Shown here piece after piece: positions 35,922 through 44,773 of a stretch of 64,000 nucleotides of DNA. This stretch comes from Reyranella sp. (GTDB lineage: Bacteria > Pseudomonadota > Alphaproteobacteria > Reyranellales > Reyranellaceae): contig JALHMO010000007.1 of the NCBI GenBank assembly GCA_022844015.1, forward strand, positions 1 through 64,000, written 5' to 3'. The translations under genes and the position numbers were made by a program. Within the stretch, counting starts at the first letter, position 1; each line of letters starts with the position of its first letter. A model generated the notes under the pieces. It ran no database searches, was not told where the DNA came from, and saw nothing but the letters and a program-made list of their open reading frames with translations.

Positions 35922-37768
35922 CAGTGAACCAGGCCGCTGCCGAGATAGCCGGCAGGATTGAGGAGCCCGCCTGGCCTCATCTGCTCGGCGAGATTGCGAT
36001 TGAACGCCGCGCTCACCATGGCGCCGATGTTGCGCGCCTGCTCGGCCGGATCGGGACCGGCGACGGCCTCGGCGGCAGCACCCCCACCGCCACCTCCCGT
36101 CACGTTGATCACGATGCTGGTGGCGATGCTGCCGATGCCCGAATTGCCGCCCCGCAGCGTCACAGGAATGCGGCCATTGGGCACGGGAACGTAGGCCTCC
36201 GGGGTCGACCCCTCGCCGAACAGCGCGAGCTGCGGGCTGGTGGCGATGCCACCGGATGCATAGGTGCGCAGCGGCACGGGGCCGCGACTCGTCATGACTC
36301 CGCCGCCGGCGAACAGGGAGGTCATCCAGCCGAAGGCGCGGCCCAGGAGGCCGGCGTCGCCGGTGCTGCGGCCGCCGCCAAAAACCGCGTCGGCCAGAGG
36401 CCCGGTGACGTTCTGCCGAATGGCAATCCGCGCAAAGTCGGTCACGACGGAGCTGATCAGGCTGTGCATGGCAGACCGCCAATCCCGGGTCTGTGTCAGG
36501 ATGCCAGCCAGGACGTGATCGGTGGCCCCGAGCGCCTTGGCGATCCCGCTCCCGTAGGCCTGCCAGTCCGCGGTGACATCGCGCAGGGGCGAGCCGATTG
36601 CACCGTGCTCGGGGTAAGTCGATCCGATCCAGCCGGGCCCCATCGCGACCGACGGTCGCCGACCCTCCGCGGCCGCGACAGAAGGAGCGCCGCGCTCCGG
36701 CAACCAGGCCGCGCGATCCGCGGCAGCCCCTTCGATCTGCCGGCCGGCCGGTACGAGGCGCTTCAGGGCGAGCGTCAGCCGCTCGAGGATGCGCTCCTCT
36801 CTGTCCCCGCCGTCCTCGATTTGCGGCCGTTCCCCGACCTGCATCGTCGCCCGGGCCACCTCCCGCAACAGCGACGTGAAGCAGGCGCTGATCTCGGCGA
36901 TGAGCGCGCGCCGCTCCTCGGTGATTGCGGCGACATCGGAGGACACGTCGAGCACGGATCGCGCGAGAGCATCCCGAATGGGATACCCCGGCATGAGCTC
37001 GGTGGACGGGTCTGCCCGCCTGCTCGCCGCGCCCGGTACCGGGACGACAGGCCTGGTCTCCTCCGTCCCTTGCTCGATCGGCCTGCCGGAAGAACGCTCG
37101 AGGGCCATGCCGGGCATACCGCTGCCCTCTCGCCAGAAGGACGCACCGGGATGACTGCGTATCAGGAGGACCTGATTGCGCAGGGTCGCATCGACCGCCG
37201 CCTTCAGCTCACGGATGGTCGCCAGGTCCGGCAGATCGAACGCGGCCGCGCTGGGGCGGCCTTCGCGCAGCCCGAAAGGAGGATCGTCCACGCTGAAAGG
37301 TCGGTGGTTGCGATGGCCTCGCCACCCGGTCGCCTCCCGATCATCTGCTGCTGGCGATCGTCCGCGCGAGGAGGCAATCCTTATTGCTGCGTCCCGGTCG
37401 GCCGCGTCGACCTGGTCGAGCACCCTGCTCCGCAGAATAATGATCGGCTCATCCCGCTCGGTGCGACGCACGGTCCTCTCGCGGACGACGTCCCCTTCCG
37501 CCTCCGGGGCCCGGACACCATCGCCGGCCACCCACGCCAACAGCGCAGGATTTTCCGCGACATCGGCCCTCACGTCCCGCACGATTCCGGTCAGGGACGC
37601 CATTCCCCTCGCCGTCTGCTGCAACGACTCGCGAAACGCCTCGACTTGGCGGGCCGCCAGCCGATAGGCCGCGCCGACGCGGTTCGTCGCTTCGCCGTGC
37701 TTCCTGAGGAGTTCCGCCGCTTCGTTGCGCATCCTGAGCACGAGGGTCAGCTCGGTCTGGGCATTCAT
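35921..37768 (-). CDS. Tail tape measure protein
   Basis: 615 residues from ATG 37768, preceded by AGGAAGAGATC and overlapping the chaperone fusion's stop by ATGA. The N-terminal half is helical and charged. The C-terminal part (AFGWMTSLFAGGGVMTSRGPVPLRTYASGGIATSPQLALFGEGSTPEAYVPVP) is the conserved lambda-tape end that binds the tube initiator. A membrane-like stretch is weak. The length implies a short siphovirus tail. Position between chaperones and M-like protein fixes the identity. Confidence 0.85.
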   Translation of the reverse strand: MNAQTELTLVLRMRNEAAELLRKHGEATNRVGAAYRLAARQVEAFRESLQQTARGMASLTGIVRDVRADVAENPALLAWVAGDGVRAPEAEGDVVRERTVRRTERDEPIIILRSRVLDQVDAADRDAAIRIASSRGRSPAADDREATGWRGHRNHRPFSVDDPPFGLREGRPSAAAFDLPDLATIRELKAAVDATLRNQVLLIRSHPGASFWREGSGMPGMALERSSGRPIEQGTEETRPVVPVPGAASRRADPSTELMPGYPIRDALARSVLDVSSDVAAITEERRALIAEISACFTSLLREVARATMQVGERPQIEDGGDREERILERLTLALKRLVPAGRQIEGAAADRAAWLPERGAPSVAAAEGRRPSVAMGPGWIGSTYPEHGAIGSPLRDVTADWQAYGSGIAKALGATDHVLAGILTQTRDWRSAMHSLISSVVTDFARIAIRQNVTGPLADAVFGGGRSTGDAGLLGRAFGWMTSLFAGGGVMTSRGPVPLRTYASGGIATSPQLALFGEGSTPEAYVPVPNGRIPVTLRGGNSGIGSIATSIVINVTGGGGGGAAAEAVAGPDPAEQARNIGAMVSAAFNRNLAEQMRPGGLLNPAGYLGSGLVH

Positions 37769-38558
37769 GATCTCTTCCTGGCTTCCTCTCGCTGTTGCGC
37801 CTGGCACTCCGCGACGACCGAGTGCACCAGCCGCATGAGGGTCACGTACTTGACGGCCTGGCCCATGAGCGCGCCGTCGTCGGCCAGCACGCCTTCCGTG
37901 TAGAGCGCATAAAGTCCCAAGAGCTCCGCAAAGGCGGCGGGCTCATCCTTCACCGGGCGGCGCGGACAGGCCCACGATTCCGCTCCATCGAAGACCACCG
38001 GCGCCACCGCCTTGTCGATCCACGCCCCGGTCTCGTCCTGCCGTGCGTTGCAGCCGTACTCCTTCTGTCGACGCGTCGAGCAGCTGCTGCAGACACGTTC
38101 CGGCAGCAGGACGAGCGCGGCTACGCCGCGACGGACTTTTTTGCGTCGTCGGGCGTCACCTCGTTGATCCTGCGAATGGCATTGGCGAGCTCGCGCACCA
38201 GATCCTGGCCCAACACGGCGAGGCATTCGTCGGCGACGGCGACATACCTCTTGCCCAGGACGATGCGGTCGGTGGTCGTGAACGGCACGTCGTTGCCGCG
38301 ATCGTCCCTGAAATTCTCCCAACCGCGCAGGCCGAAGCGGACGGCCTCGAGGTTGGCCTCGCTCATCTTCACCTGGGCCATCGCGATGCCGCCGGCGTCG
38401 CTGTCGCTGAAGGTGAGCGTGCGGTCGAAGACGTAGGCCGATACGAAAGCGTCGATCGCGCCGATCGTGAACTTCGTGGCGTCTGCCGAGCCCCTGGCCG
38501 GATCGCTGTCCGATTCGATCACCTGCACGGACGACAATGTGAGAGCCCTGATCGCCAT
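37765..38558 (-). CDS. Tail assembly chaperone fusion made by -1 frameshift (lambda GT-like)
   Basis: The downstream frame (about 38136-37765) has no ATG, GTG or TTG start between the upstream gene and its conserved part, yet encodes a coherent 123-residue segment (CSSCSTRRQKEYGCNARQDETG, KDEPAAFAELLGLYALYTEGV). It can be joined to the upstream chaperone by a -1 slip at A AAA AAG (38142-38136), giving a fusion of about 264 residues. Codon 141 of the first gene is followed by GTC CGT in the shifted frame. This is the arrangement of lambda gpG-gpGT. The fusion ends in ATGA overlap with the tape measure. Coordinates span both parts; translation changes frame at 38136. Confidence 0.72.
38121..38558 (-). 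CDS. Tail assembly chaperone (lambda G-like)
   Basis: 145 residues from ATG 38558, preceded by GGAGAGGGTGG. It starts MAIRALTLSSVQVIESDSDP and contains FVFDRTL-like AYVFDRTLTFSDSD, QVKMSEANLEAVRFGLRGWENF and ADECLAVLGQDLVRELANAIRRIN, a soluble alpha/beta chaperone-like sequence. It ends 15 bases after the slippery run with VAA and a TAG stop. Position directly before the tape measure and the frameshift structure identify it. The cassette 2 genes start 285 bp upstream on the other strand. Confidence 0.75.
   Translation of the reverse strand: MAIRALTLSSVQVIESDSDPARGSADATKFTIGAIDAFVSAYVFDRTLTFSDSDAGGIAMAQVKMSEANLEAVRFGLRGWENFRDDRGNDVPFTTTDRIVLGKRYVAVADECLAVLGQDLVRELANAIRRINEVTPDDAKKSVAA
38136..38142 (-). 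promoter_or_regulatory. Slippery heptamer A AAA AAG (programmed -1 frameshift site)
   Basis: On the minus strand the zero frame reads GCA AAA AAG TCC, so the heptamer fits X XXY YYZ and equals the E. coli dnaX slip sequence. The zero-frame stop lies 12 bases downstream. It connects the two chaperone frames. Confidence 0.75.
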
Positions 38559-38842
38559 TCCACCCTCTCCGGGTTGCTGCTCGACTGTACGAGCACGATA
38601 GTGACCGCGTTCACGGCGCCTACCCGGGGCAAACGGCCTGGATCGCCATTGCGGCCACCGACCTGTCGTGCCGGCCGTCGACGGTGCGGCTACTCGAGAT
38701 GGCAGGCGTCGCGCAGCGCGGCCGCATCCTCCTCGAGACCGTCGAGGCGAAACCCGAGGCGTGCGGCAACCTCGGTGCCGCCCGGCGCCGCGTGACAGGC
38801 ATGGCGCACGCAACCTAAGCTCGGCGCAGGAGGAGACCACGC
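38559..38842. other. Junction region between phage tail genes and cassette 2
   Basis: 284 bases without a supported gene. It contains the Shine-Dalgarno region of the minus-strand chaperone gene at its left edge and that of the plus-strand hydroxylase small subunit (AGGAGGA at 38829-38835) at its right. A plus-strand frame stays open through most of it, ending near 38818, but its translation resembles no family I know. Promoters for both directions should lie here. Confidence 0.4.
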
Positions 38843-39352
38843 TTGACCCAGACCATCGAGCTCAACGTCAATGGCGCGCGCAGGGCCGTCACGGCAGACC
38901 CGGCCACGCCGCTCATCTACGTCCTGCGCAACGACCTGAAGCTCAAGGGCACCCGGTTCGGCTGCGGCGCCGGCGTGTGCGGATGCTGCACCGTGCTGCT
39001 GGACGGGCGCGGCATCCAATCCTGCAACACCCCGCTATCGGCGGCGGACGGGCGCGAGGTCACCACGATCGAGGGCCTGGGCGGCGAAGGCCAGAGCGGC
39101 GAGCGGATGGGCGGCAAGGCGGCGGCGCATCCGCTGCAGCAGGCCTTCGTCGACGAGCAGGCGGGCCAATGCGGCTACTGCCTGACTGGCATCGTCATGG
39201 GTGCCGCGGCGCTGCTCCGCCGCAATCCGTCGCCCACGGAGGCAGAGATCCGGTCCGAGCTCGACATCCATCTCTGCCGCTGCGGCGCCTACGACCGCAT
39301 CCTGCGCGCGATCCGGCGCGCCAGCGAGACGATGGGCAAGAGGAGCGGGTGA
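38843..39352 (+). CDS. Molybdo-hydroxylase small [2Fe-2S] subunit (IorA/NicA-like)
   Basis: 169 residues from a TTG start at 38843, chosen because AGGAGGA lies 7 bases upstream and no ATG is near. The plant-type [2Fe-2S] domain has C41, C46, C48/C49 and C61 (GCGAGVCGCCTVLLDG). The second all-helical [2Fe-2S] domain has CGYCLTG and HLCRCGAY. This is the electron-transfer subunit of xanthine-dehydrogenase-family enzymes. Only one base separates it from the large subunit. There is no FAD subunit, as in isoquinoline oxidoreductase and nicotinate dehydrogenase, which pass electrons to cytochrome or another acceptor. Confidence 0.93.
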   Translation: MTQTIELNVNGARRAVTADPATPLIYVLRNDLKLKGTRFGCGAGVCGCCTVLLDGRGIQSCNTPLSAADGREVTTIEGLGGEGQSGERMGGKAAAHPLQQAFVDEQAGQCGYCLTGIVMGAAALLRRNPSPTEAEIRSELDIHLCRCGAYDRILRAIRRASETMGKRSG

Positions 39353-39353
39353 G

Positions 39354-41492
39354 ATGACGTCCGAACCGCTTCCCCCGAGCCTCGCCCGCAACCGCCGGCT
39401 CGACCGCTGGGTCGAGATCAGGACCGACGGCGTCGTCGAGGTCCGCACCGGCAAGGTCGAGATCGGCCAGGGCATCGTTTCCGCCCTGGCGCAGATCGCG
39501 GCGGAAGAGCTGGATGTCGACTACACCCGCATCCGCATGATCCCGGCCGATACCGGCCGCAGCCCGAACGAGGGCGTCACCGCCGGCAGCCGGTCGACGA
39601 TGGACGGCGGCGGCGCGCTGCGGCAGGCCTGCGCCGAGGTACGCGACGCTTTCCTGCAGGCCGCGGCGCGGCGACTCGACGCCGGAATCGACGAGCTGTT
39701 CGTGCGCGACGGTACCATCCACCGCAAGGCGAGCAACGAGAGCGCGACCTATTGGGAGCTGAGCGCCGAGGTCGATCTCGCCCGCGACGCCGATGGTCGC
39801 GCGGCGCCCAAGCGCGCCGATCAGCTGACGCTGGTCGGCAAGCCCCTGCCGCGGCTCGACCTGCCGGACAAGGTTACGGGCGCCGGCGTCTACGTGCACG
39901 ACCTCGAGCTGCCGGGCATGCTGCACGGCCGGGTCGTGCGCCCACCCTCCTATGGCGCGGTGCTGAAAGCCTTCGACGGCACGCGGATCGAGACGATGCC
40001 GGGCGTGCGCGCCGTGGTGCGCGACGGGCGCTTCCTGGGCGTCGTCGCCGCCCGCGAGGAGCAGGCCGTCGCCGCAGCGGCGGCATTGGCCAGATGCGCC
40101 GCCTGGCAGGAGGCCGCCGACCTGCCGGACGTCGATGCCTTGCCCACCTTCTTGCGATCGCGGCCCTCTCAGGTGAAGGTCCTGAGCGAGAAGGGCGTGC
40201 CGCAGGATAAGGGCGCGCACGCCGTGAGCGCCAGCTATTCACGGCCGTTCCTGGCGCACGCCTCGATCGGGCCGGCCTGCGCGGTGGCGCGGGTGCAGGC
40301 CGGCGCAATCGAGGTGTGGTGCCAGAGCCAGTCGATCCACCCGACCCGGCTGGACATCGCCAAGACGCTCGGCGTCGCGCCCGACACGATCACCGTTCGC
40401 CATGTGCAGGGCGCCGGATGCTACGGCCACAACGCGGCCGACGATGCGGCGCTCGACGCGGTGCTGCTCGCCCGCGCCGTGCAGGGCCACCCCGTGCGGC
40501 TGCAATGGTCGCACGAGGACGAGCTGGCCTGGTCGCCGTTCGGGCCGGCGATGCTGGTCGCCATGAACGGCACGGTCGATGATGCCGGTCGCATCGTCAA
40601 CTGGCGCCATGAGCTGTGGAGCAATCCGCACATCGCGCGACCGGGCTTGCAGGAAAGCCCGTCCCTGCTGGCGGCATGGCACCTCGGCCAGCCGTTCGCG
40701 CAGCCGCCCGGCATCGACTCCCTGCCCGGCATCCAGCCGACCAGCGAGCGCAACGCGGTGCCGATCTACGATTTCGCCAACCAGCGGGTCGTGCTGAACG
40801 CGCTGGACCGCCTGCCGGTCCGCACCGGCACCCTGCGGGCGATCGGCGGTTTCCTCAATACCTTCGCGATCGAGTGCTTCATGGACGAGCTGGCGCACGC
40901 CGCCGGTATCGAGCCGGTCGAGCTGCGCCTGAAACACTTGAGCGACGCGCGGGCGATTGCCGTTATCGAGGCGGCGCGCGAGCGGTCGGGGCTCGCGTCG
41001 CGGTCGCGGCACGACGGGTCGGGGCGCGACGGATCGCGCGGCATGGGCCTGGGCTTTGCACGTTACAGCAACGAAGCCGCCTACGCCGCGGTGGTGGCCG
41101 AGGTCGAGGCCGGCGAGACGATCAGGGTAGTGCGCGTCGTCGCCGCCGTGGATTGCGGCCGCACGATCAACCCGAATGGCGTCGCCAACCAGGTCGAGGG
41201 CGGCATCGTGCAGACGGTGAGCTGGGTCCTGAAAGAACAGGTGCGATTCGACCGGACCCGCATAACCACCAGGACGTGGGACGACTATCCGATCCTGCGC
41301 TTCAGCGAAGCGCCACCGGTCGAGGTCTCCATCATCGACCGGCCGGACCAGCCGTCGCTCGGTGTCGGCGAGGCGGTGGCCGGCCCGGTCGCGGCAGCGA
41401 TCGCCAACGCGGTGTTCGACGCCATCGGCGTGCGCGTGCGCGACCTGCCGTTGACGCGCGAGCGCCTGCTGGCAGCGATCGACGACACCTGA
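39354..41492 (+). CDS. Molybdo-hydroxylase large subunit, permuted domain order (IorB/NicB-like)
   Basis: 712 residues from ATG 39354. The domain order is permuted relative to classic xanthine dehydrogenase: first a molybdopterin-binding segment (GKVEIGQGIVSALAQIAAEEL, GVTAGSRSTMDGGGALR), then the aldehyde-oxidase/xanthine-dehydrogenase a/b hammerhead (LDLPDKVTGAGVYVHDLELPGMLHGRVVRPP), then the rest (VQGAGCYGHNAADDAALDAVLLAR, GAIGGFxN-like LRAIGGFLNTFAIECFMDELAHAAG, GVGEAVAGPVAAAIANAVFDA with the catalytic Glu). This matches IorB/NicB. It hydroxylates a carbon next to a ring nitrogen or an aldehyde. No signal peptide is evident. Substrate is not predictable. Confidence 0.92.
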   Translation: MTSEPLPPSLARNRRLDRWVEIRTDGVVEVRTGKVEIGQGIVSALAQIAAEELDVDYTRIRMIPADTGRSPNEGVTAGSRSTMDGGGALRQACAEVRDAFLQAAARRLDAGIDELFVRDGTIHRKASNESATYWELSAEVDLARDADGRAAPKRADQLTLVGKPLPRLDLPDKVTGAGVYVHDLELPGMLHGRVVRPPSYGAVLKAFDGTRIETMPGVRAVVRDGRFLGVVAAREEQAVAAAAALARCAAWQEAADLPDVDALPTFLRSRPSQVKVLSEKGVPQDKGAHAVSASYSRPFLAHASIGPACAVARVQAGAIEVWCQSQSIHPTRLDIAKTLGVAPDTITVRHVQGAGCYGHNAADDAALDAVLLARAVQGHPVRLQWSHEDELAWSPFGPAMLVAMNGTVDDAGRIVNWRHELWSNPHIARPGLQESPSLLAAWHLGQPFAQPPGIDSLPGIQPTSERNAVPIYDFANQRVVLNALDRLPVRTGTLRAIGGFLNTFAIECFMDELAHAAGIEPVELRLKHLSDARAIAVIEAARERSGLASRSRHDGSGRDGSRGMGLGFARYSNEAAYAAVVAEVEAGETIRVVRVVAAVDCGRTINPNGVANQVEGGIVQTVSWVLKEQVRFDRTRITTRTWDDYPILRFSEAPPVEVSIIDRPDQPSLGVGEAVAGPVAAAIANAVFDAIGVRVRDLPLTRERLLAAIDDT

Positions 41493-41592
41493 TCGGAGAC
41501 GGGGGAGGCGGGGCACGAGCAACAGGCAACGTCTCGCGGCGTCACGGGGCGCGGACGGGGCGCCGACGCATAGGCATCAGAATGCAAAGGGA

Positions 41593-41756
41593 CCTCACCC
41601 TGAAGAGCGGCCTGGAGGGCCGCGTCTCGATTAGGGCGAAGTAACCCTCGCCCCTTGGTCGGCCACAGTGAAGAGCGCCGCGACACGACTTTTTTTGACG
41701 ATCTCTGTGTGGCCCATCCTTCGAGACGCGGCCTGCGGCCGCTCCTCAGGATGAGG
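41593..41756. repeat. REPIN-like paired repeat, copy 1
   Basis: A CCTCACCCTGAAGAGCGG...GTCTCGA arm (41593-41630) and an inverted CATCCTTCGAGACGCGG...GATGAGG arm (41715-41756) enclose about 85 bases. The left arm plus its inner flank (to about 41650, GGGCGAAGTAA) matches, inverted, the right arm of copy 3 at 48.2 kb. It sits between cassette 2 and the tail tube gene. Confidence 0.75.
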
Positions 41757-41871
41757 TTTCCTTCTATTTTGACGCCTATAGGGCGCCGACGGACGTGTGC
41801 ACCGAAAAGTAGGGGCCGCACCGTCGCCGGTGCGGCCCCAGTCGCCCGCTTCTTCTGTTTCGAGCGGTTGG

Positions 41872-43137
41872 TCAGCAGGCGTAGAGCAGGATTTCGTCGT
41901 CGCCGTTGAGGCGATTGAACTGCAGCGCCGCATCGAGCGCGGCGAGGCCGTTGCGATCCTTGTAGGCGAGGCCTGTGTACTGCACCGCGGGCGCGTGGAT
42001 CGCCCACATGTTGCCCGCCGCCGTTCCGACACGCATGCCGAACGGCATTTGCCGCCCGTTGGCGAGCTTGGACCAGAAATCCTGCTGGGCGACCAGGGTG
42101 GCCTCGGGATCGACGCCGCCGGTCGAGCTGCGCTCGGTGACGCGAATGCCGGTGAAGCCGTCGGCGGCGTTGATCGACATGCGCGGGTCGATCCGGTTGC
42201 CGATGTCGTAGGAGAAGGTGTCGACGGCACAGATGTTGCCGATCGGGCCCGCCACGCCGAAGCCGTCGAGATGCAGGCGGCCGAGCTCGCACTGCTGCGG
42301 CAGCGTCGTCTCGAACACCGGGTTGGCCGGCAGCGGCACATCGGTCGGTGCGTTGTAGAAGCCGGTGAACTCGAACTCGACGGTGGCGCGCTGTCCCGCC
42401 TGGGCGTTGATCCTGAACGAGCCGTAGGCGCCGGTCAGCAGATGCGCCATGCCGTCCTTGAACATGCGGATGGTCAGGCTGCCGTAGTCGGAATCGTCCG
42501 ACGAGGGCAGATACTGGATCCCGGGCGGCCAGGCCGTCGCCACCCAGGCCTGCCCCGCCGCCAGCGTGCCTGACCAGGTCGGCGTGATCGTTGCCGCGGC
42601 AAGGCCGCCGCCGAGCGTCATCGCAGCGCCCGAGATCATGGTGACGTTGCTCTGTGTCGCCGTGCCATCGTCGTAGCCGATCGAGCAGCGCGCCACGCCC
42701 GACGCGCCGCTGGTGGTGACCTGGACATGGATCGTCTTGGGCTCGGCGAGCGTGGACAGGCTTCCGCCGCCGTTCCAGCCGACCGCCGGCGTGTTGGGCT
42801 GCGCGGCGGCGAGGAAGGCGCCCCACCAGGCCGTGCCGCGGCTGGTGGCGACCATGGTGCAGCCGCGCAGCAGGCGGCCCATCCGGCATTCCGTGCCGAC
42901 CGACCCGCCGCCGCGCAGCTCGTGCTTGAACGACATCCTGCCCATCTTGCGGGTGATGATGTCGGCGCTCGGCGACAGGTCGTTGCGGTAGAGGTTGCGC
43001 TGGATGTTGCTGACATCGAGCTTGTAGTCGGCGTCCTCCACCAGCATCGGGCTCGTCGAGTCGGAGAGTGTCGCGGCGATGCCGTAGCTGCCTTCGAGCT
43101 CGGCGTACACCAGGGTCTTGCGCGTCAGGATCGACAT
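41872..43137 (-). CDS. Major tail tube protein
   Basis: 421 residues. Begins MSILTRKTLVYAELEGSYGIAAT and includes the motifs common to siphovirus tail tube proteins: DYKLDVSNIQRNLYRNDLSPSADIITRKMGRMSFKHELRG, FKDGMAHLLTGAYGSFRINAQAGQRATVEFEFTGFYNAPTD and LQFNRLNGDDEILLY at the end. The first and last parts are the conserved beta-sandwich; the centre carries an Ig-like insertion (IHVQVTTSGASGVARCSIGYDD). It is unusually long for a tube protein, which suggests a decorated tube. It comes directly before the tail chaperones in transcription order, except for cassette 2. Confidence 0.8.
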   Translation of the reverse strand: MSILTRKTLVYAELEGSYGIAATLSDSTSPMLVEDADYKLDVSNIQRNLYRNDLSPSADIITRKMGRMSFKHELRGGGSVGTECRMGRLLRGCTMVATSRGTAWWGAFLAAAQPNTPAVGWNGGGSLSTLAEPKTIHVQVTTSGASGVARCSIGYDDGTATQSNVTMISGAAMTLGGGLAAATITPTWSGTLAAGQAWVATAWPPGIQYLPSSDDSDYGSLTIRMFKDGMAHLLTGAYGSFRINAQAGQRATVEFEFTGFYNAPTDVPLPANPVFETTLPQQCELGRLHLDGFGVAGPIGNICAVDTFSYDIGNRIDPRMSINAADGFTGIRVTERSSTGGVDPEATLVAQQDFWSKLANGRQMPFGMRVGTAAGNMWAIHAPAVQYTGLAYKDRNGLAALDAALQFNRLNGDDEILLYAC

Positions 43138-43152
43138 GTCAGGGCTCCCGGC

Positions 43153-43911
43153 TCAGGCGGCAATGACGAGAGCCGTGCCGCCGGTGGCCGATCGGCAGGC
43201 CTCGAGCTTGGCCGCCAGCTCCTTGATCGCGGCGGCGACGCTCGTCATCACCGCGGTGGCGTTGGCCGCCTTGACGATGGCATTGGCCGCGCCGGCGTCG
43301 GCACCCGAGGCAGCCGCCCCGGTCGAGACCGCGACGTCGGCGACGATCAGCGAGGTCGAGTCGAGGCCACCGGAATTGTCGACCAGGGGCGGCACGCCAC
43401 AGGCGACCGCGAGCGTGTCGACCGCGTAGCCCAGCTGCGCGATCCGGTTGCGGATGCCCGCCAGGACCGCATTGGCGCCGGCGGCCGACGCCATGGATGC
43501 TCCCACACCGTTGTACGAGGTCGTGATTGCGCCGATCGTGCCGTCGGCTGCCGTTCCCGACAGGGCGTCGACCAGCACGCCGGCGAGCGCCGGCACCCTG
43601 CCGTGCAATTGGTTGCACTGGGCGAGGACTTCCTTCAGCGCATCGACCGCGGTGGCGAAGCCCGCTTCGAGCGCGGCCTTCTGCGCGGCGTCGTTCGTGC
43701 CGAGCGCGGCCGGCGTGAACGCCGCGATGGGGTCGAGCGTGCCATCGGCCGTTGCGCCGCCCGAATTGTCGATCAGCGCCGGCACGGCCGAGGCGGCGAT
43801 GCGGGCGACGCTCTGCGCCAGGCCGCGCAGGGCCGGCGTCAGGCCATTCTGATCGACGCGATAGACCTGCGACGCGGCCGAGAAATGATTGGCATAGATC
43901 CGTACGGGCAT
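43153..43911 (-). CDS. Phage structural protein with internal duplication, 252 residues
   Basis: Starts MPVRIYANHFSAASQVYRVDQNG and is 15 bp upstream of the tail tube gene. The body is Ala-rich helix with two related blocks, ALIDNSGGATADGTLDPIAAFTP and PLVDNSGGLDSTSLIVADVAVS, which suggests an internal duplication. No signal peptide or membrane segment. The position between the neck gene and tail tube fits a tail terminator, completion or decoration protein; the exact role is not known. Confidence 0.65.
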   Translation of the reverse strand: MPVRIYANHFSAASQVYRVDQNGLTPALRGLAQSVARIAASAVPALIDNSGGATADGTLDPIAAFTPAALGTNDAAQKAALEAGFATAVDALKEVLAQCNQLHGRVPALAGVLVDALSGTAADGTIGAITTSYNGVGASMASAAGANAVLAGIRNRIAQLGYAVDTLAVACGVPPLVDNSGGLDSTSLIVADVAVSTGAAASGADAGAANAIVKAANATAVMTSVAAAIKELAAKLEACRSATGGTALVIAA

Positions 43912-44083
43912 CGGGGCGCACCTTCTGGTCGTGCGAGGCCACGATCGGCCTCTCCATGGCGGGATGAATAGGCGGCCGCCGCGCCAGGCGGGACGGCCCT
44001 CAGCCAGAGTGGCTCGCTTCTGCCGCCACCACCCGGGGCCGTCGGGACACAGGCGTCAACTCTTGCGGAGCCCGAAGCAAAGT

Positions 44084-44221
44084 CCTCATCCTGCGGAGGC
44101 CGCGAAGCGGCCGTCTCGAAGGATGGGCTGCACAAAAATTCGTAGAGTAAGCTGGCTTGCAGCGTCCATCGTGTTGCCACCCTTCGAGACGCGGCCCTCC
44201 GGGCCGCTCCTCAGGGTGAGG
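44084..44221. repeat. REPIN-like paired repeat, copy 2
   Basis: CCTCATCCTGCGGAGGC...GAAGGATG (44084-44125) and an inverted CACCCTTCGAGACGCGG...GGGTGAGG (44178-44221), in the 347-base gap between two phage genes. Each arm is itself partly palindromic. Confidence 0.75.
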
Positions 44222-44258
44222 CCCATGAGAGGTTCCCGCCACCAACTGGCCGCCGCGT

Positions 44259-44744
44259 TCACGCCAGGCGACGCGGGTCCTGGACGGCGTGGCGGTAGGT
44301 CATGTCGAGGAGGACGACGCCGCGAACGTGCGTCTGGTTGTCGTCGCTGACCTTGTGGTCGTTGCCGGCCTCCTGGAGATCGATGACCAGCCCGCCGAGG
44401 GACGGATCTTCCGACACCCGCCGCTGCAGCGCGCCGAAGGCCCGGTTCATCTCGGCCGAAGGCCCGTCGCCGGACTGGATGACGAGGGCGACCTCGAGCG
44501 CGACGCGCAGCACGCAGTGCCTGACCATGAGGCGGCTCGTCTTGCTCTCGTGACCGTCGAACAGGCCGATCGTTCGTTGCTTCCTGAAGGTCCACTTGCC
44601 CGCCGGCGCCCACAGGACCTGGTCCCAGGCGAAACCGTAGGGGTCGCCGACCGGCAGATGAGCGCGCTGGGAGCGCAGGCGCTCCACCAGCGCCTCGAGG
44701 GCACGCTGCCGGATGGTGCGCTCGTCGGGCACGAAGTCAGCCAC
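44259..44744 (-). CDS. Neck / minor tail protein, 161 residues
   Basis: From GTG 44744, preceded by GGGAGA. Sequence ADFVPDERTIRQRALEALVERLRSQR then WAPAGKWTFRKQRTIGLFDGHESKTS, VALVIQSGDG and DLTYRHA-like LDMTYRHAVQDPRRLA matches a group of phage proteins found after the head-tail connector, probably tail terminator or head closure. I cannot assign it more exactly. It follows the connector gene by 29 bp. Confidence 0.6.
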   Translation of the reverse strand: MADFVPDERTIRQRALEALVERLRSQRAHLPVGDPYGFAWDQVLWAPAGKWTFRKQRTIGLFDGHESKTSRLMVRHCVLRVALEVALVIQSGDGPSAEMNRAFGALQRRVSEDPSLGGLVIDLQEAGNDHKVSDDNQTHVRGVVLLDMTYRHAVQDPRRLA

Positions 44745-44773
44745 GGTTCGTCTCCCTCGGCCGGGCCGCCGGC

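Noticed and set aside
38570-38818. Plus-strand open frame before cassette 2 as a LysR-type regulator remnant
   Set aside because: The translation (PGQTAWIAIAATDLSCRPST) looked regulator-like at first, but no helix-turn-helix or effector-domain pattern was found and the frame overlaps the phage gene start.
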